Origin: Anaerolineales bacterium UBA3082
Lineage (GTDB): Bacteria; Chloroflexota; Anaerolineae; UBA7937
NCBI GenBank assembly: GCA_002366595.1
Contig: DFBK01000025.1
Location: forward strand, 48,132-90,813
DNA length: 42,682 bases
Direction: 5' to 3'
Below the pieces are notes generated by a model. The model was not told where the DNA came from. It did not search any database and saw only the letters and a list, made by a program, of their open reading frames with translations. Positions 30,217-37,836 of the stretch are shown here, in pieces. The number at the start of each line of letters is the position of its first letter. The first letter of the stretch is position 1. Both the position numbers and the translations under genes were made by a program.

Positions 30217-31251
30217 ATGCGGGTCATCGATCTGCGCAGTGACACCGTGACCCAGCCCACTCCTTCCATGCGGGAGGCGATGTACCGGGCCGAGGTGGGG
30301 GATGATGTCTTCGGAGAGGACCCCACGGTGAACCGTTTGGAGGAGTTAGGGGCGGAGATGGTGGGGAAGGAGGCGGCCCTCTTCGTGGCCTCGGGTACTA
30401 TGGGGAACCTGGTCTCCCTCTTGACCCATTGCCAGCGGGGCGACGAGGTGATATTGGGAGATCGATGCCATACCTTCCTCTATGAGGTGGGCGGAGCGGC
30501 AGGGTTGGGGGGGATACAACTCCGACCTTTGACCAACGAAGAGGACGGAACCTTAGATCTCCAAGAGATAGAAGCGGCCATCCGACCACCAAACATACAT
30601 TTTCCTCCCACCCGTTTGATCTGCCTGGAGAACAGCCATAACCGCTGCGGTGGGGCTGCCCTCCCCCCTGACTATATGGAATCGGTGGCCGCCATAGCCA
30701 GACGTAGCCACCTCTCTCTGCACCTGGATGGCGCTCGCATCTTCAACGCCGCCATCAGTCTGGGGGTGGGGGTCAAGGAACTCACCAGACACGCTGACTC
30801 GGTCATGTTTTGTCTCTCCAAGGGGCTGGCCGCCCCCGTGGGCTCCTTGGTGGCTGGGAGCGAGGCTTTCATCCAGAGGGCCCGGAAGGTGCGCAAGATG
30901 GTGGGAGGAGGGATGCGCCAGGTGGGTATCTTAGCCGCGGCCGGGATCGTGGCCTTGACAGAGATGGTGGATCGCTTGGCCGAGGATCACTACAACGCCC
31001 GCATCCTAGCCAAAGGGTTGGCGGAGATGAGGGGGATAGAGATAGACCTAGCGCGGGTAGAGACCAATATCGTCATCTTCTCCTTAGTGGCGGAACATAT
31101 AACCCCTGGGGAATTGGTGATGGATCTGGAGGATCGAGGTGTGCGGCTATTGGCTATCGAGGGGAACCGTCTGCGAGCGGTGACCCATTACGGCATAAGT
31201 GAGGAGGATATCAAGGTGGCCTTGGAAGCCTTCAGAGAGGTGCTTCAGTAG
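30217..31251 (+). CDS. ltaE: L-threonine aldolase
   Basis: The 344-residue PLP enzyme cleaves L-threonine or allo-threonine to glycine and acetaldehyde. Signature motifs are DLRSDTVTQPTPSMREAM at the N terminus, GEDPTVNRLE, the PLP-stacking H85, ENSHNRCGG, DGARIFNA (D171, R174) and the PLP lysine K202 in CLSKGLAAPVGS. All catalytic residues appear intact. The ATG at 30217 follows GGGAGGCAAG. It lies 17 bases after the rluD stop codon and is likely the last gene of that operon. Confidence 0.93.
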   Translation: MRVIDLRSDTVTQPTPSMREAMYRAEVGDDVFGEDPTVNRLEELGAEMVGKEAALFVASGTMGNLVSLLTHCQRGDEVILGDRCHTFLYEVGGAAGLGGIQLRPLTNEEDGTLDLQEIEAAIRPPNIHFPPTRLICLENSHNRCGGAALPPDYMESVAAIARRSHLSLHLDGARIFNAAISLGVGVKELTRHADSVMFCLSKGLAAPVGSLVAGSEAFIQRARKVRKMVGGGMRQVGILAAAGIVALTEMVDRLAEDHYNARILAKGLAEMRGIEIDLARVETNIVIFSLVAEHITPGELVMDLEDRGVRLLAIEGNRLRAVTHYGISEEDIKVALEAFREVLQ

Positions 31252-31290
31252 GTTCTCTCCGGTGAAGAGCCTCCTTTGTCATACACGAAG

Positions 31291-31319
31291 TTGCCCGGGT
31301 GCCAAATTTGTGCTAATAA
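31291..31319 (+). promoter_or_regulatory. Possible promoter of the GyrI-like gene
   Basis: TTGCCC (31291-31296), 17 bp, TAATAA (31314-31319). An inverted repeat GCGGAT-atg-ATCCGC (31332-31346) lies just downstream of the expected start and could be an operator. Confidence 0.4.
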
Positions 31320-31331
31320 ATGTGAAGTGAT

Positions 31332-31346
31332 GCGGATATGATCCGC
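31332..31346. promoter_or_regulatory. Palindrome GCGGAT-atg-ATCCGC
   Basis: A perfect 6-bp inverted repeat with a 3-base centre lies in the leader of the GyrI-like gene. It could be an operator or a small mRNA hairpin. Confidence 0.4.
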
Positions 31347-31393
31347 CAAGTGAAAGGTTTTGCTCAAAGCTACAGTTGAAAGGAGTGGGATAT

Positions 31394-32005
31394 ATGACAA
31401 AAGTAGATTTCAAAAAAGAACTCAAACACCTATACAAGCCCTCTCCAAAAGAAGTTGTGATTGTTGATGTTCCCGAAATGAAATTTCTGATGATAGATGG
31501 GGCTGGAGATCCCAATACAGCGCAGGAATATCAAGATGCGATAGAAACGTTGTATAGCGTGTCTTATGCTCTTAAGTTCATGATCAAGAAAGGAAAGACA
31601 GCAATAGATTACGTCGTCATGCCCCTCGAAGGTCTTTGGTGGACTGAGGATATGACTCAATTCAGCATGGAAAACAAAGACATATGGAAATGGACAAGTA
31701 TGATTATGCAACCGGAGTGTGTAACAAGAGAACTGGTGGATCAGGCTCTAGGCCAAGTTGCGAAAAAGAAAACGTTGCCACCTCTTTCAAAAGTGAGATT
31801 TGAAGGTTTTCACGAGGGGTTATCAGCCCAGATCATGCACATTGGCCCATATTCTGCTGAAGGCCCAACGATTGAGAAACTTCATAGATTCATCGAAGAA
31901 AAGGGGTATGAATTGAGAGGCAAACACCACGAGATATATTTGAGCGATCCTCGCAGATCGGCACCGGAGAAAATGAAAACCGTCATAAGGCAACCAATAA
32001 AATGA
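31394..32005 (+). CDS. GyrI-like small-molecule-binding domain protein
   Basis: The 203-residue protein consists of a single SHS2/GyrI-like domain. It has EVVIVDVPEMKFLMIDGAGDPNT at the N terminus (as blocks), FMIKKGKTAIDYVVMPLEGLWW, and a C-terminal HHEIYLSDPRR. Such stand-alone domains bind hydrophobic cations or cyclopropane-type compounds, and some hydrolyse them. The ATG at 31394 follows AAAGGAG with good spacing and is preferred over the TTG at 31376. The gene is visibly richer in A and T than its neighbours, suggesting recent acquisition. Confidence 0.85.
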   Translation: MTKVDFKKELKHLYKPSPKEVVIVDVPEMKFLMIDGAGDPNTAQEYQDAIETLYSVSYALKFMIKKGKTAIDYVVMPLEGLWWTEDMTQFSMENKDIWKWTSMIMQPECVTRELVDQALGQVAKKKTLPPLSKVRFEGFHEGLSAQIMHIGPYSAEGPTIEKLHRFIEEKGYELRGKHHEIYLSDPRRSAPEKMKTVIRQPIK

Positions 32006-32091
32006 ATGGGCAAAACCCATCACCTGTAGCAAGGAGGGATGAGTATAGGGCCTGGCTCATACAACCCCCTGCTGTCCTCGAATTCTCCCAC

Positions 32092-32126
32092 AGGGATCCT
32101 GTAAGGAACAATCCGGGGACAGGGAT
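32092..32126. repeat. GGGATCC-core palindromic repeat copy
   Basis: CAGGGATCCTGTAAGGA matches in reverse orientation the TCCTTACAGGATCCCT elements at 2541 and 28122. It lies in the 197-base gap downstream of the GyrI-like gene. Nothing else is seen in this gap except the terminator at 32175-32207. Confidence 0.7.
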
Positions 32127-32174
32127 TAGTTGTGGCCGCTCGAAAAGGCTTTCTGCACAATCGGTCTAGAGAAG

Positions 32175-32207
32175 GCCCTGCTCATCCGAGCGGGGCTTTG
32201 CTTTATT
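32175..32207 (+). terminator. Rho-independent terminator
   Basis: GCCCTGCTC (32175-32183) and GAGCGGGGC (32188-32196) form a 9-bp stem (one G-U pair) with an ATCC loop, followed by TTTGCTTTATT. It would end the plus-strand transcript of the GyrI-like gene. It touches the stop codon of the convergent glycosidase-like gene and may work for it as well. Confidence 0.65.
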
Positions 32208-33414
32208 CCCAACTGAACTTGCGCTGGAAGGGAGGGATAGACTTTACTGCCTCAATGGTGAGGACGCGGTCGTCGGCGAAACTATCGAACCAGGCGCTAT
32301 CCTCCATCTTGTCCGAAAGGAGCCAGGGGCAGAAGGCGAAGAGATAGTCGGGGAGGTCCTCTCCATTGGAGAGTTTGCCCGTCCTAAACCACTCGAAAAG
32401 TTCCTTATGGTACTGGGCGTGGAGTTGGTCGTCCACCCTGGAAAATCTGGAGTCATCGGTGGCCCCATATTTCCACCCTCCTTCACCGGCAATCATAGGT
32501 GGGACGAACCCTATCTCTTGTTCAAAGATCGGGGCGGAGGAGAGAAACCCTAAAACGGAGTTGTAATCGTCCGTGTAGTCAGGGGGGTGGTTCAAGCCGT
32601 AGGGGTGGGGGACGAAGAACATGCGACCGAAGATCGCCTCCCCGCCGCGGGCTTTCATCTCCCTCAGGGCGTCAACTAGCCATCTCTCGTCCAACATCTG
32701 GAGCCCCACATACCCACCCGCGTTGTAGACCTGGGCGGCGGCGCGAAGGAGGTTTTCCAGAAAACGCTCCTCATCGATCTCCCGCTCACCCCATTCCGCG
32801 GATATATCGGGTTCGTTGTAGAGTTGCATGTAGGGAGGCATCCCCACCTCTTGTAAGATCCGCACATCCCGATCTAGGTCGAATATGCGCGCGTAGGGGC
32901 GGGCCATTCTCCGCCAGACTACGGTGATCCCCGCATCTCGAAACTTTATCGCGGCCTTCCTCAGTTGGATCTCGTCCCCATATATCACCAAGGCCCATTT
33001 CATGTGCATAGAGACCATGCGCGCTATCTGGTAATCTAACTCCTCCTCGGAATAATGAGGCTTGCCCAGGAAATGTATGCCTAGTCCGTTGTCGTCAGTG
33101 GGCCGGGGCCAATCCCGGAGGGTCATGGGCGGCTGTTCCACAAGTTCTAGCCTCCAGGGGGTCGGTGTCGGCTCCAGAGTGGTCGTTCCTTCTAGGGTAG
33201 GTGTGGGCAGGGGCGTTGGTGTAGCGGTGGGCTCAGGGGATGGCGGGGGAGAGGCCGGAGGTGTGTGTTGGGCCACAACCGTGGGCGAAGGCGGAGGGGC
33301 CGTCGGTTCCACGGGGGCTTCTTCTCCCCATCTTGAAATGGCCAAAGCCAACGTCATGCCCACCAAGAGAAGGGCGAGCAAGGCGATAAAAAGAAGAGAG
33401 CGCCTTGAAGACAT
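32203..33414 (-). CDS. Membrane-anchored clan GH-A glycosidase-like protein
   Basis: The 403-residue protein starts with a hydrophobic signal/anchor (residues about 7-27). A Pro/Thr-rich linker follows (about 32-86, PTPTPLPTPT-like), then a TIM-barrel domain. Within the barrel, QLYNEPD (N200, E201) matches the acid/base motif of clan GH-A, and MIAGEGGW (E311) is placed like the nucleophile. The substrate is unknown; the sequence is far from the well-known cellulase and mannanase families, so the glycosidase call is an inference from these two motifs. The ATG at 33414 follows GGAGGCAGG and a strong promoter at 33431-33459. Confidence 0.75.
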   Translation of the reverse strand: MSSRRSLLFIALLALLLVGMTLALAISRWGEEAPVEPTAPPPSPTVVAQHTPPASPPPSPEPTATPTPLPTPTLEGTTTLEPTPTPWRLELVEQPPMTLRDWPRPTDDNGLGIHFLGKPHYSEEELDYQIARMVSMHMKWALVIYGDEIQLRKAAIKFRDAGITVVWRRMARPYARIFDLDRDVRILQEVGMPPYMQLYNEPDISAEWGEREIDEERFLENLLRAAAQVYNAGGYVGLQMLDERWLVDALREMKARGGEAIFGRMFFVPHPYGLNHPPDYTDDYNSVLGFLSSAPIFEQEIGFVPPMIAGEGGWKYGATDDSRFSRVDDQLHAQYHKELFEWFRTGKLSNGEDLPDYLFAFCPWLLSDKMEDSAWFDSFADDRVLTIEAVKSIPPFQRKFSWE

Positions 33415-33430
33415 CCTGCCTCCTTCAGAG

Positions 33431-33459
33431 AGGGTACCATCTCTTTAGAGGGGTGTCAA
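33431..33459 (-). promoter_or_regulatory. Promoter of the glycosidase-like gene (divergent pair)
   Basis: Minus strand TTGACA (33454-33459), 17 bp, TACCCT (33431-33436). It is back to back with the plus-strand promoter at 33468-33496; only eight bases separate the two -35 boxes. Confidence 0.75.
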
Positions 33460-33467
33460 ATTTTTCG

Positions 33468-33496
33468 TTGACGACCTTGAGGGGAGGCATTAGAAT
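33468..33496 (+). promoter_or_regulatory. Promoter of the 75-residue unknown gene (divergent pair)
   Basis: TTGACG (33468-33473), 17 bp, TAGAAT (33491-33496). The start codon at 33515 follows a ribosome-binding site AGGAAGAG. Confidence 0.75.
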
Positions 33497-33514
33497 GCTC
33501 GGCGTCAGGAAGAG

Positions 33515-33742
33515 ATGATTCGGAGACGATATGACTTCCCCGATTTGGAGAAGGCGCTCTTTCTCCTATCCCACCAGTGTGAGACGGATGGAGGCAGGCG
33601 TTACCCCAAGAAGGTAGATGAGGAGATGATGTTAGGAGCCGTGATGGCCGCCAGCGACTTGGAGTTATGGATCGTCTCCCTCGATCCTGGGGGAGCGATA
33701 CGAAGGTGGGGTTTCAACCTCCGGGAGGGGTTGGAGCGTTGA
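33515..33742 (+). CDS. Unknown small protein (75 residues)
   Basis: I do not recognise a family. The protein is soluble and mixed alpha/beta: MIRRRYDFPDLEKALFLL, then a basic-acidic middle (GGRRYPKKVDEEMMLGAVM), then an ELWIVSLDPGGAIRRWGF strand-turn. It is supported as a real gene by a near-consensus promoter 19 bases upstream and a Shine-Dalgarno sequence. Its 3' end overlaps the convergent miaB gene by 29 bases. The shared promoter region with the secreted glycosidase-like gene may mean joint regulation. Confidence 0.65.
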   Translation: MIRRRYDFPDLEKALFLLSHQCETDGGRRYPKKVDEEMMLGAVMAASDLELWIVSLDPGGAIRRWGFNLREGLER

Positions 33743-34982
33743 GGTGGCCTTGCATCGACCAAGGGCCAGCCCAGGTGATCTGAACCGGGGCTAGTTTGCC
33801 TCTCCAGTCGTTATCGTCCGGGAAGAAGACCAGTTTGTTGGTCCGGGTGCGGCCTTTCCATTTCCCCTTTCGCCTTTCCTCTACCAGTATCTCTAAGGTC
33901 TCCCCCAAGAGCGCCTGGTTTATCTCTTCCGCGATGTTGGCTTGTAGTTTCTCCAGGGCTCGGCGACGCCTCTCCTTCTCCTCAGGGGGTAGGTCATCGG
34001 GGAGGCGAGCGGCGGGGGTGGCTGGCCGAGGCGAGTAGGCCGCCACGTGGACTACATCGAACCTCTCTTCCTCCAGGATCCTATAGGTACCCTTGAACTC
34101 CTCTTCCGTCTCCCCCGGGAAGCCCACGATGACATCGGTGGCTAGGGAGACGCCAGGGATCCGTCCTCGGATCTTGGCTAGAAGGCTCCGGTATTGAGAA
34201 ACGGTATATCTTCTCCCCATCCGCTTCAAAATCCGGTCATCCCCCGCCTGAACCGGCAACTCGATATGCTCACACACTTTGGGTAGGGAGGCTACGGCCT
34301 CGACGAGCCCATCGGTCATAAAGTTGGGGTGGGAGGTGAGGAAACGGATACGCCAGAGCCCCTCGACCTCATGTACCTCGCCCAGGAGATCGGCCAGGGT
34401 CGGCTGGCCGGGGAGGTCGTGGCCGTAGGAGTCAACGATCTGTCCCACCAGCGTCACCTCTTGCACGCCCCGCTCTACTAAACAGCGCACCTCTTCCAGG
34501 ACTTCCTTCATGGGCCTGCTTCTCTCTCTACCCCGGCGGAGACGGACGATACAGTAGGTGCAATACTGGTCGCAACCGGTCACCACGGGGACGTAGGCGG
34601 AGACGGGGTAGGTGAAGGGGACGGGCTCTCCTCTTTTCCCCAAGAACTCAACCAGCCCCTTCACCTCCGAGGGAGGGAGCCAGAGGTCCACATAGGGGAA
34701 GCGCCTCCCTAAGTCTCGGCGGGTCTCCGGGGCCACCAGACAGCCCATTACAGCGAGAGTGATCTCTGGGCGGCGTTCTTTTAGGGGCTTTAGGCTGCTC
34801 AGGCGGCCGTAGACCTTATCCTCGGCCTTCTGGCGGACGACGCAGGTGTTCAAGAGAACGACATCGGCCTCCTCCGCCCTGGGGGTGGGGAGGTAGCCCA
34901 GCCTCTGCAACTCCTCAGCGGCGCGCCGGGAGTCGGCATCGTTCATTTGGCAGCCGATGGTCCAGATGTAGTAGTGGGTCAT
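33714..34982 (-). CDS. miaB: tRNA methylthiotransferase MiaB
   Basis: The 422-residue radical-SAM enzyme adds a methylthio group to i6A37 in tRNA. The N-terminal MTTase domain has three cluster cysteines (C11 in TIGCQMN, C47 in NTCVVRQKAED, C81 in MGCLVAP). The radical-SAM site is C137, C141 and C144 in GCDQYCTYCIV. A TRAM domain lies at the C terminus (EILVEERRKGKWKGRTRTNK). Slight departures from MiaB consensus are IVRLRRGRERSR and VGQIVDSYG instead of LGQNVNSYG. The related MtaB and RimO types are less likely given CQMNDADSRR. It is on its own and I see no clear promoter for it. Confidence 0.92.
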   Translation of the reverse strand: MTHYYIWTIGCQMNDADSRRAAEELQRLGYLPTPRAEEADVVLLNTCVVRQKAEDKVYGRLSSLKPLKERRPEITLAVMGCLVAPETRRDLGRRFPYVDLWLPPSEVKGLVEFLGKRGEPVPFTYPVSAYVPVVTGCDQYCTYCIVRLRRGRERSRPMKEVLEEVRCLVERGVQEVTLVGQIVDSYGHDLPGQPTLADLLGEVHEVEGLWRIRFLTSHPNFMTDGLVEAVASLPKVCEHIELPVQAGDDRILKRMGRRYTVSQYRSLLAKIRGRIPGVSLATDVIVGFPGETEEEFKGTYRILEEERFDVVHVAAYSPRPATPAARLPDDLPPEEKERRRRALEKLQANIAEEINQALLGETLEILVEERRKGKWKGRTRTNKLVFFPDDNDWRGKLAPVQITWAGPWSMQGHLNAPTPPGG

Positions 34983-35107
34983 TGCATTTCCAAATGGAGC
35001 TCAAGGCAGGGGGTAATATCTTGAGTCATAAAGGGACGAAGATGTTTCATCTACCCAACTTGCTGCAGGAATGTGGCTATCCGGGCCCGCAGCCCGCCGA
35101 GGATTCG

Positions 35108-36250
35108 CTAGGTATTGCGACTAGAAACGATGAGGCGAGTAGTTTGCTCCAAGAAAGGCACAGTCTGATAGATCTTCGTGATTGGGTCCAAGTCCACTAC
35201 ACCGTAGTAGTGAATTATGTCTTGAGTGATGTCTTCGAGGACGTTGAGTGAGAACAGGGCGAAGCGCGTTTCCTGGAGTGGACTCAGTGTTGGCGAGGAC
35301 TCAAAGGAGCCGTCTGCTTGCGCGAAGGACTGCACCAGCGATGTCAGTGCCTTTATCGTCCGAATACAACCTGGGATCTCCTGAGCCTGAAGCGTGGCGC
35401 GGGAATATAGAAAGTCTAGACAGTAAGATACCTTGAAGGCGGTTTCCGTGTGAAGGGGTGCGTCGAGGTAGGTCCCAAGATAGACCAGCCACAGGTTGAC
35501 GTTAAGGGGAGTCCTATCGATGTTCTCTAGGATGAAGCAAACCTTGAAGAAGCCATCCAGGTCGTTGGGAGCAATGGTTACGAGTTTTTTGTCGTCAATG
35601 ACGGCTTGCAACAAGTACGATAGCTGGTCTTTTGTCAGATCAACAAGCTCGTGCTGGAACTGCAATATGGCGTTCTTTGCGTTTATGGCTGAGATCAAGT
35701 CGGCCAGAGCCGGGTCCTTCTGGAGCTGTGGAAGGAAGGTCCCCCGAGGTACACGGTAGGCTTGACTTCTCCAGGCTGGAACTTCGCTGACTTGTCCGTG
35801 GTCGGCTATCCAACTCGGCGTTAGGAAGGCATAGGATAGGAGGGGCTTCATTATGTAGATAATGGCCCTGTCTTTGTGAGGGACCCTTTGCCCACCAACC
35901 TTCCTACCTACCTTCGACAGTTTGAAGTCGTAGTAGGGCAGATCTTCTCGGTTGGCATACTGAAACTCTAACAGAAGTCTCGCGCCGTCGATTTGCGCCT
36001 CGTAGTCAGGGTCCCTGGTTACGCCACCCTTCCTCAGGAACCAGATAAACTTGTCTCCGCCAGATTTGTTGACCCGTACCTTTCTGCCCGGGAACTCTCG
36101 CTGCACCGTGTCGCGTATCCAGTCCGCGGACTCCAGTTCAGCGATCGCCTTCTTCTTCATATCATGGCGATACTCGATGTACGTCCGCGACTTAATATCA
36201 CTGGATTGGGCATACGTCGTTTTGGCGTCCTTCTTCACGGCCTTCCTCAC
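35108..36250 (-). CDS. Putative restriction endonuclease partner of the HTH-methyltransferase
   Basis: The 380-residue protein is not from a family I recognise. Its first 130 residues contain TRDPDYEAQIDGARLLLEFQYANRE (in two blocks), where D88 and E95-x-Q97 resemble a PD-(D/E)XK site with Gln in place of Lys. Basic segments before it (KVRVNKSGGDKF) could contact DNA. The remainder is helical. The GTG start at 36250 overlaps the TGA of the methyltransferase gene in GTGA fashion, so translation is coupled. That arrangement, rather than similarity, is the main argument for a restriction role; a DNA-binding or helper protein is also possible. GC is lower than that of the flanking ABC operon. Confidence 0.55.
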   Translation of the reverse strand: MRKAVKKDAKTTYAQSSDIKSRTYIEYRHDMKKKAIAELESADWIRDTVQREFPGRKVRVNKSGGDKFIWFLRKGGVTRDPDYEAQIDGARLLLEFQYANREDLPYYDFKLSKVGRKVGGQRVPHKDRAIIYIMKPLLSYAFLTPSWIADHGQVSEVPAWRSQAYRVPRGTFLPQLQKDPALADLISAINAKNAILQFQHELVDLTKDQLSYLLQAVIDDKKLVTIAPNDLDGFFKVCFILENIDRTPLNVNLWLVYLGTYLDAPLHTETAFKVSYCLDFLYSRATLQAQEIPGCIRTIKALTSLVQSFAQADGSFESSPTLSPLQETRFALFSLNVLEDITQDIIHYYGVVDLDPITKIYQTVPFLEQTTRLIVSSRNT

Positions 36251-37293
36251 ACACCTAGATCCAGCTGAATGTTACTCACGCGGGTCAAGGCTGTCCGGGC
36301 AATTGACGGTACAATCTCATATCCAATGCCGTTCCTGGCCAGTCTAGCCGCGGCTAGCAAGGTAGTCCCTGACCCGACAAACGGATCAAGAATTGTCTCC
36401 CCTACATAGGTGAAGGCTTTGATCAGTCGTAAAGGTAATTCGATGGGGAACGGAGCAACATGACTGCGGCCATCGCCGCTCTTTTCAGGGTGCATCACCC
36501 AGACGTCGCTATTCTTGATGGACAACCAGAACTCCTTGTCCAATTTAGATTGTTCGCGTTGCTCCTTGGTCACATGAGTGTATTTCCTATATCCCTTTCG
36601 GGCCGGCTTATCAAATTCTACTATGAACTCGTGCATATTGTTGATTAGGATGCCCCCTGGGTAGGGGTAGCTGCCGAAGTGGGCTCGAACGGCATTTGTC
36701 TTGTGCCAGACGATGTCTCGCTTAAAAATGAAACCGATGCCCTCCATCACATCTATGGTTCTCCCAACAAGGTTCAAGCTGCGGAATCCCTGCTCCGTCC
36801 TTACCGGCAAGTTCATAATGTTGATGAAAGCCTTTCTGCCCGGCTGCAGAACACGGTAGACTTCAGCCCATACCATCGAGATGTTCTCGAACCAATCATT
36901 GATATCATGTATGTTCCCAAGGTCTCCCTCAACCGGTTCGCGCGAGTAAAGTTTTGCGTTGAAGTAAGGTGGCGATGTAATCATGAGATGCACGGAGTCG
37001 TCGGCGATATCTCCCATTGATGCTGCGTCCTTTACAAGGATTCGTTGCACTGTCCCGTTAATATCAAGCACGTTCTCCACAGGGACTTTGGGTCTGTCGC
37101 GCTTCTCTCCCTGCGGCTGGGCCTCCGCCAACTCCCGCAGGTCTGCTAAGTCAAAGCGTTGTTGTCCACTCGCCGAAACCGTAGTACGGACTTTCCCCTG
37201 GCGCACATAGTTATGAAGCGTGGACACAGTGATCCCTAGGTATTTCGCACCCTCTATGGCTGAAAGATAACCACGGGTCTCATAATCCTTCAC
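36247..37293 (-). CDS. DNA methyltransferase with an N-terminal MerR/excisionase-type HTH
   Basis: The 348-residue protein has two parts. Residues 7-57 form an excisionase/MerR-like winged HTH (GYLSAIEGAKYLGITVST, followed by a QQRFDLADLREL strand-helix). Residues 85-340 are a beta-class amino-methyltransferase: motif IV SPPY at 107-110 comes first, then motif I with DPFVGSGTT at 303-311. SPPY suggests N4-cytosine or N6-adenine methylation. The GTG start at 37293 is preceded by AAGGAGGTGA, a perfect anti-16S match, about 12 bases upstream. The HTH may let the enzyme regulate its own operon, like C proteins do in other systems. It is preceded by the 113-residue gene and followed by the putative nuclease. 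Confidence 0.85.
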   Translation of the reverse strand: MKDYETRGYLSAIEGAKYLGITVSTLHNYVRQGKVRTTVSASGQQRFDLADLRELAEAQPQGEKRDRPKVPVENVLDINGTVQRILVKDAASMGDIADDSVHLMITSPPYFNAKLYSREPVEGDLGNIHDINDWFENISMVWAEVYRVLQPGRKAFINIMNLPVRTEQGFRSLNLVGRTIDVMEGIGFIFKRDIVWHKTNAVRAHFGSYPYPGGILINNMHEFIVEFDKPARKGYRKYTHVTKEQREQSKLDKEFWLSIKNSDVWVMHPEKSGDGRSHVAPFPIELPLRLIKAFTYVGETILDPFVGSGTTLLAAARLARNGIGYEIVPSIARTALTRVSNIQLDLGV

Positions 37294-37324
37294 GCCTAGA
37301 TTTTCACCTCCTTACGAAGGCAGA

Positions 37325-37666
37325 CTAGCGATACTTGCCCGGCCCTCGCACCCGCCGACCCCGTCCGTCCTTGTCCGCCCAGAACTCAACCCACTTATCC
37401 AGGTGCTTTTGCTCTCTCTCCTGCCGAACAAGGTCTTGGGGGATCATCTCTGAATTCTGCTCCGGCGGTGGAGGCGGGATATCTGCCAAGCGCCGCTGGT
37501 AGTCGGCAATAGCAGCCTGGAGTGTGCCATGAGCCGCGACAACCTGTCCTGAGACCAAAATGTAGTACCGGGAGTCCTCCGGCACTCGCTCCGTGAGGTG
37601 CTCCAGAGACAGTTGGCCGTCCCAGGATTGTCGTCGAAAGTAGCCCGTGTTCCCTTGCTTGCTCAT
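37325..37666 (-). CDS. Unknown 113-residue protein in the second modification operon
   Basis: The protein starts MSKQGNTGYFRRQSWDGQLS, has a stretch SRYYILVSGQVVAAHGTLQA, then a PPPPP linker and a basic tail ending GRRVRGPGKYR. No known domain is recognised; it lacks an HTH. It lies first in the operon, 31 bases upstream of the methyltransferase gene, downstream of the promoter at 37729-37757. It may be a specificity, regulatory or immunity-like component; this is inference from position only. Confidence 0.65.
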   Translation of the reverse strand: MSKQGNTGYFRRQSWDGQLSLEHLTERVPEDSRYYILVSGQVVAAHGTLQAAIADYQRRLADIPPPPPEQNSEMIPQDLVRQEREQKHLDKWVEFWADKDGRGRRVRGPGKYR

Positions 37667-37728
37667 TCTCGTTGCCTTAAAGCGCGTCGCCCCTTAGGTT
37701 TTTCTTCATAGCCTGTCTTGCCACTCAT

Positions 37729-37757
37729 ATCCTATCACGCAAGCGCTAACTTGTCAA
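37729..37757 (-). promoter_or_regulatory. Promoter of the second modification operon
   Basis: Minus strand perfect TTGACA (37752-37757), 17 bp, TAGGAT (37729-37734). The leader of about 55 bases contains a 21-codon frame (37663-37728) that overlaps the next start codon (ATGA). Its ATG lies too close to the -10 box to be on the message. Confidence 0.7.
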
Positions 37758-37800
37758 CTTGACCACGGGTTTCAATACAACCTTTCTAAGGTTCTGGCAC

Positions 37801-37829
37801 TTGACAAACCGGGCAAGTCAGAGTATAGT
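37801..37829 (+). promoter_or_regulatory. Promoter of the TrmB-like regulator and ABC operon
   Basis: Perfect TTGACA (37801-37806), 17 bp, TATAGT (37824-37829). It lies 43 bases from the divergent promoter at 37729-37757. A TATAAT at 37860-37865 could be a secondary -10 box. Confidence 0.75.
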
Positions 37830-37836
37830 AAAGCGT

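Noticed and set aside
34982..35251. Plus-strand frame between miaB and the second modification operon
   Set aside because: It overlaps the 3' end of the putative nuclease gene and lacks a ribosome-binding site or recognisable product.
37663..37728. 21-residue leader peptide before the 113-residue gene
   Set aside because: Its ATG starts directly after the -10 box, so it should lie upstream of the transcript start; no ribosome-binding site is present.
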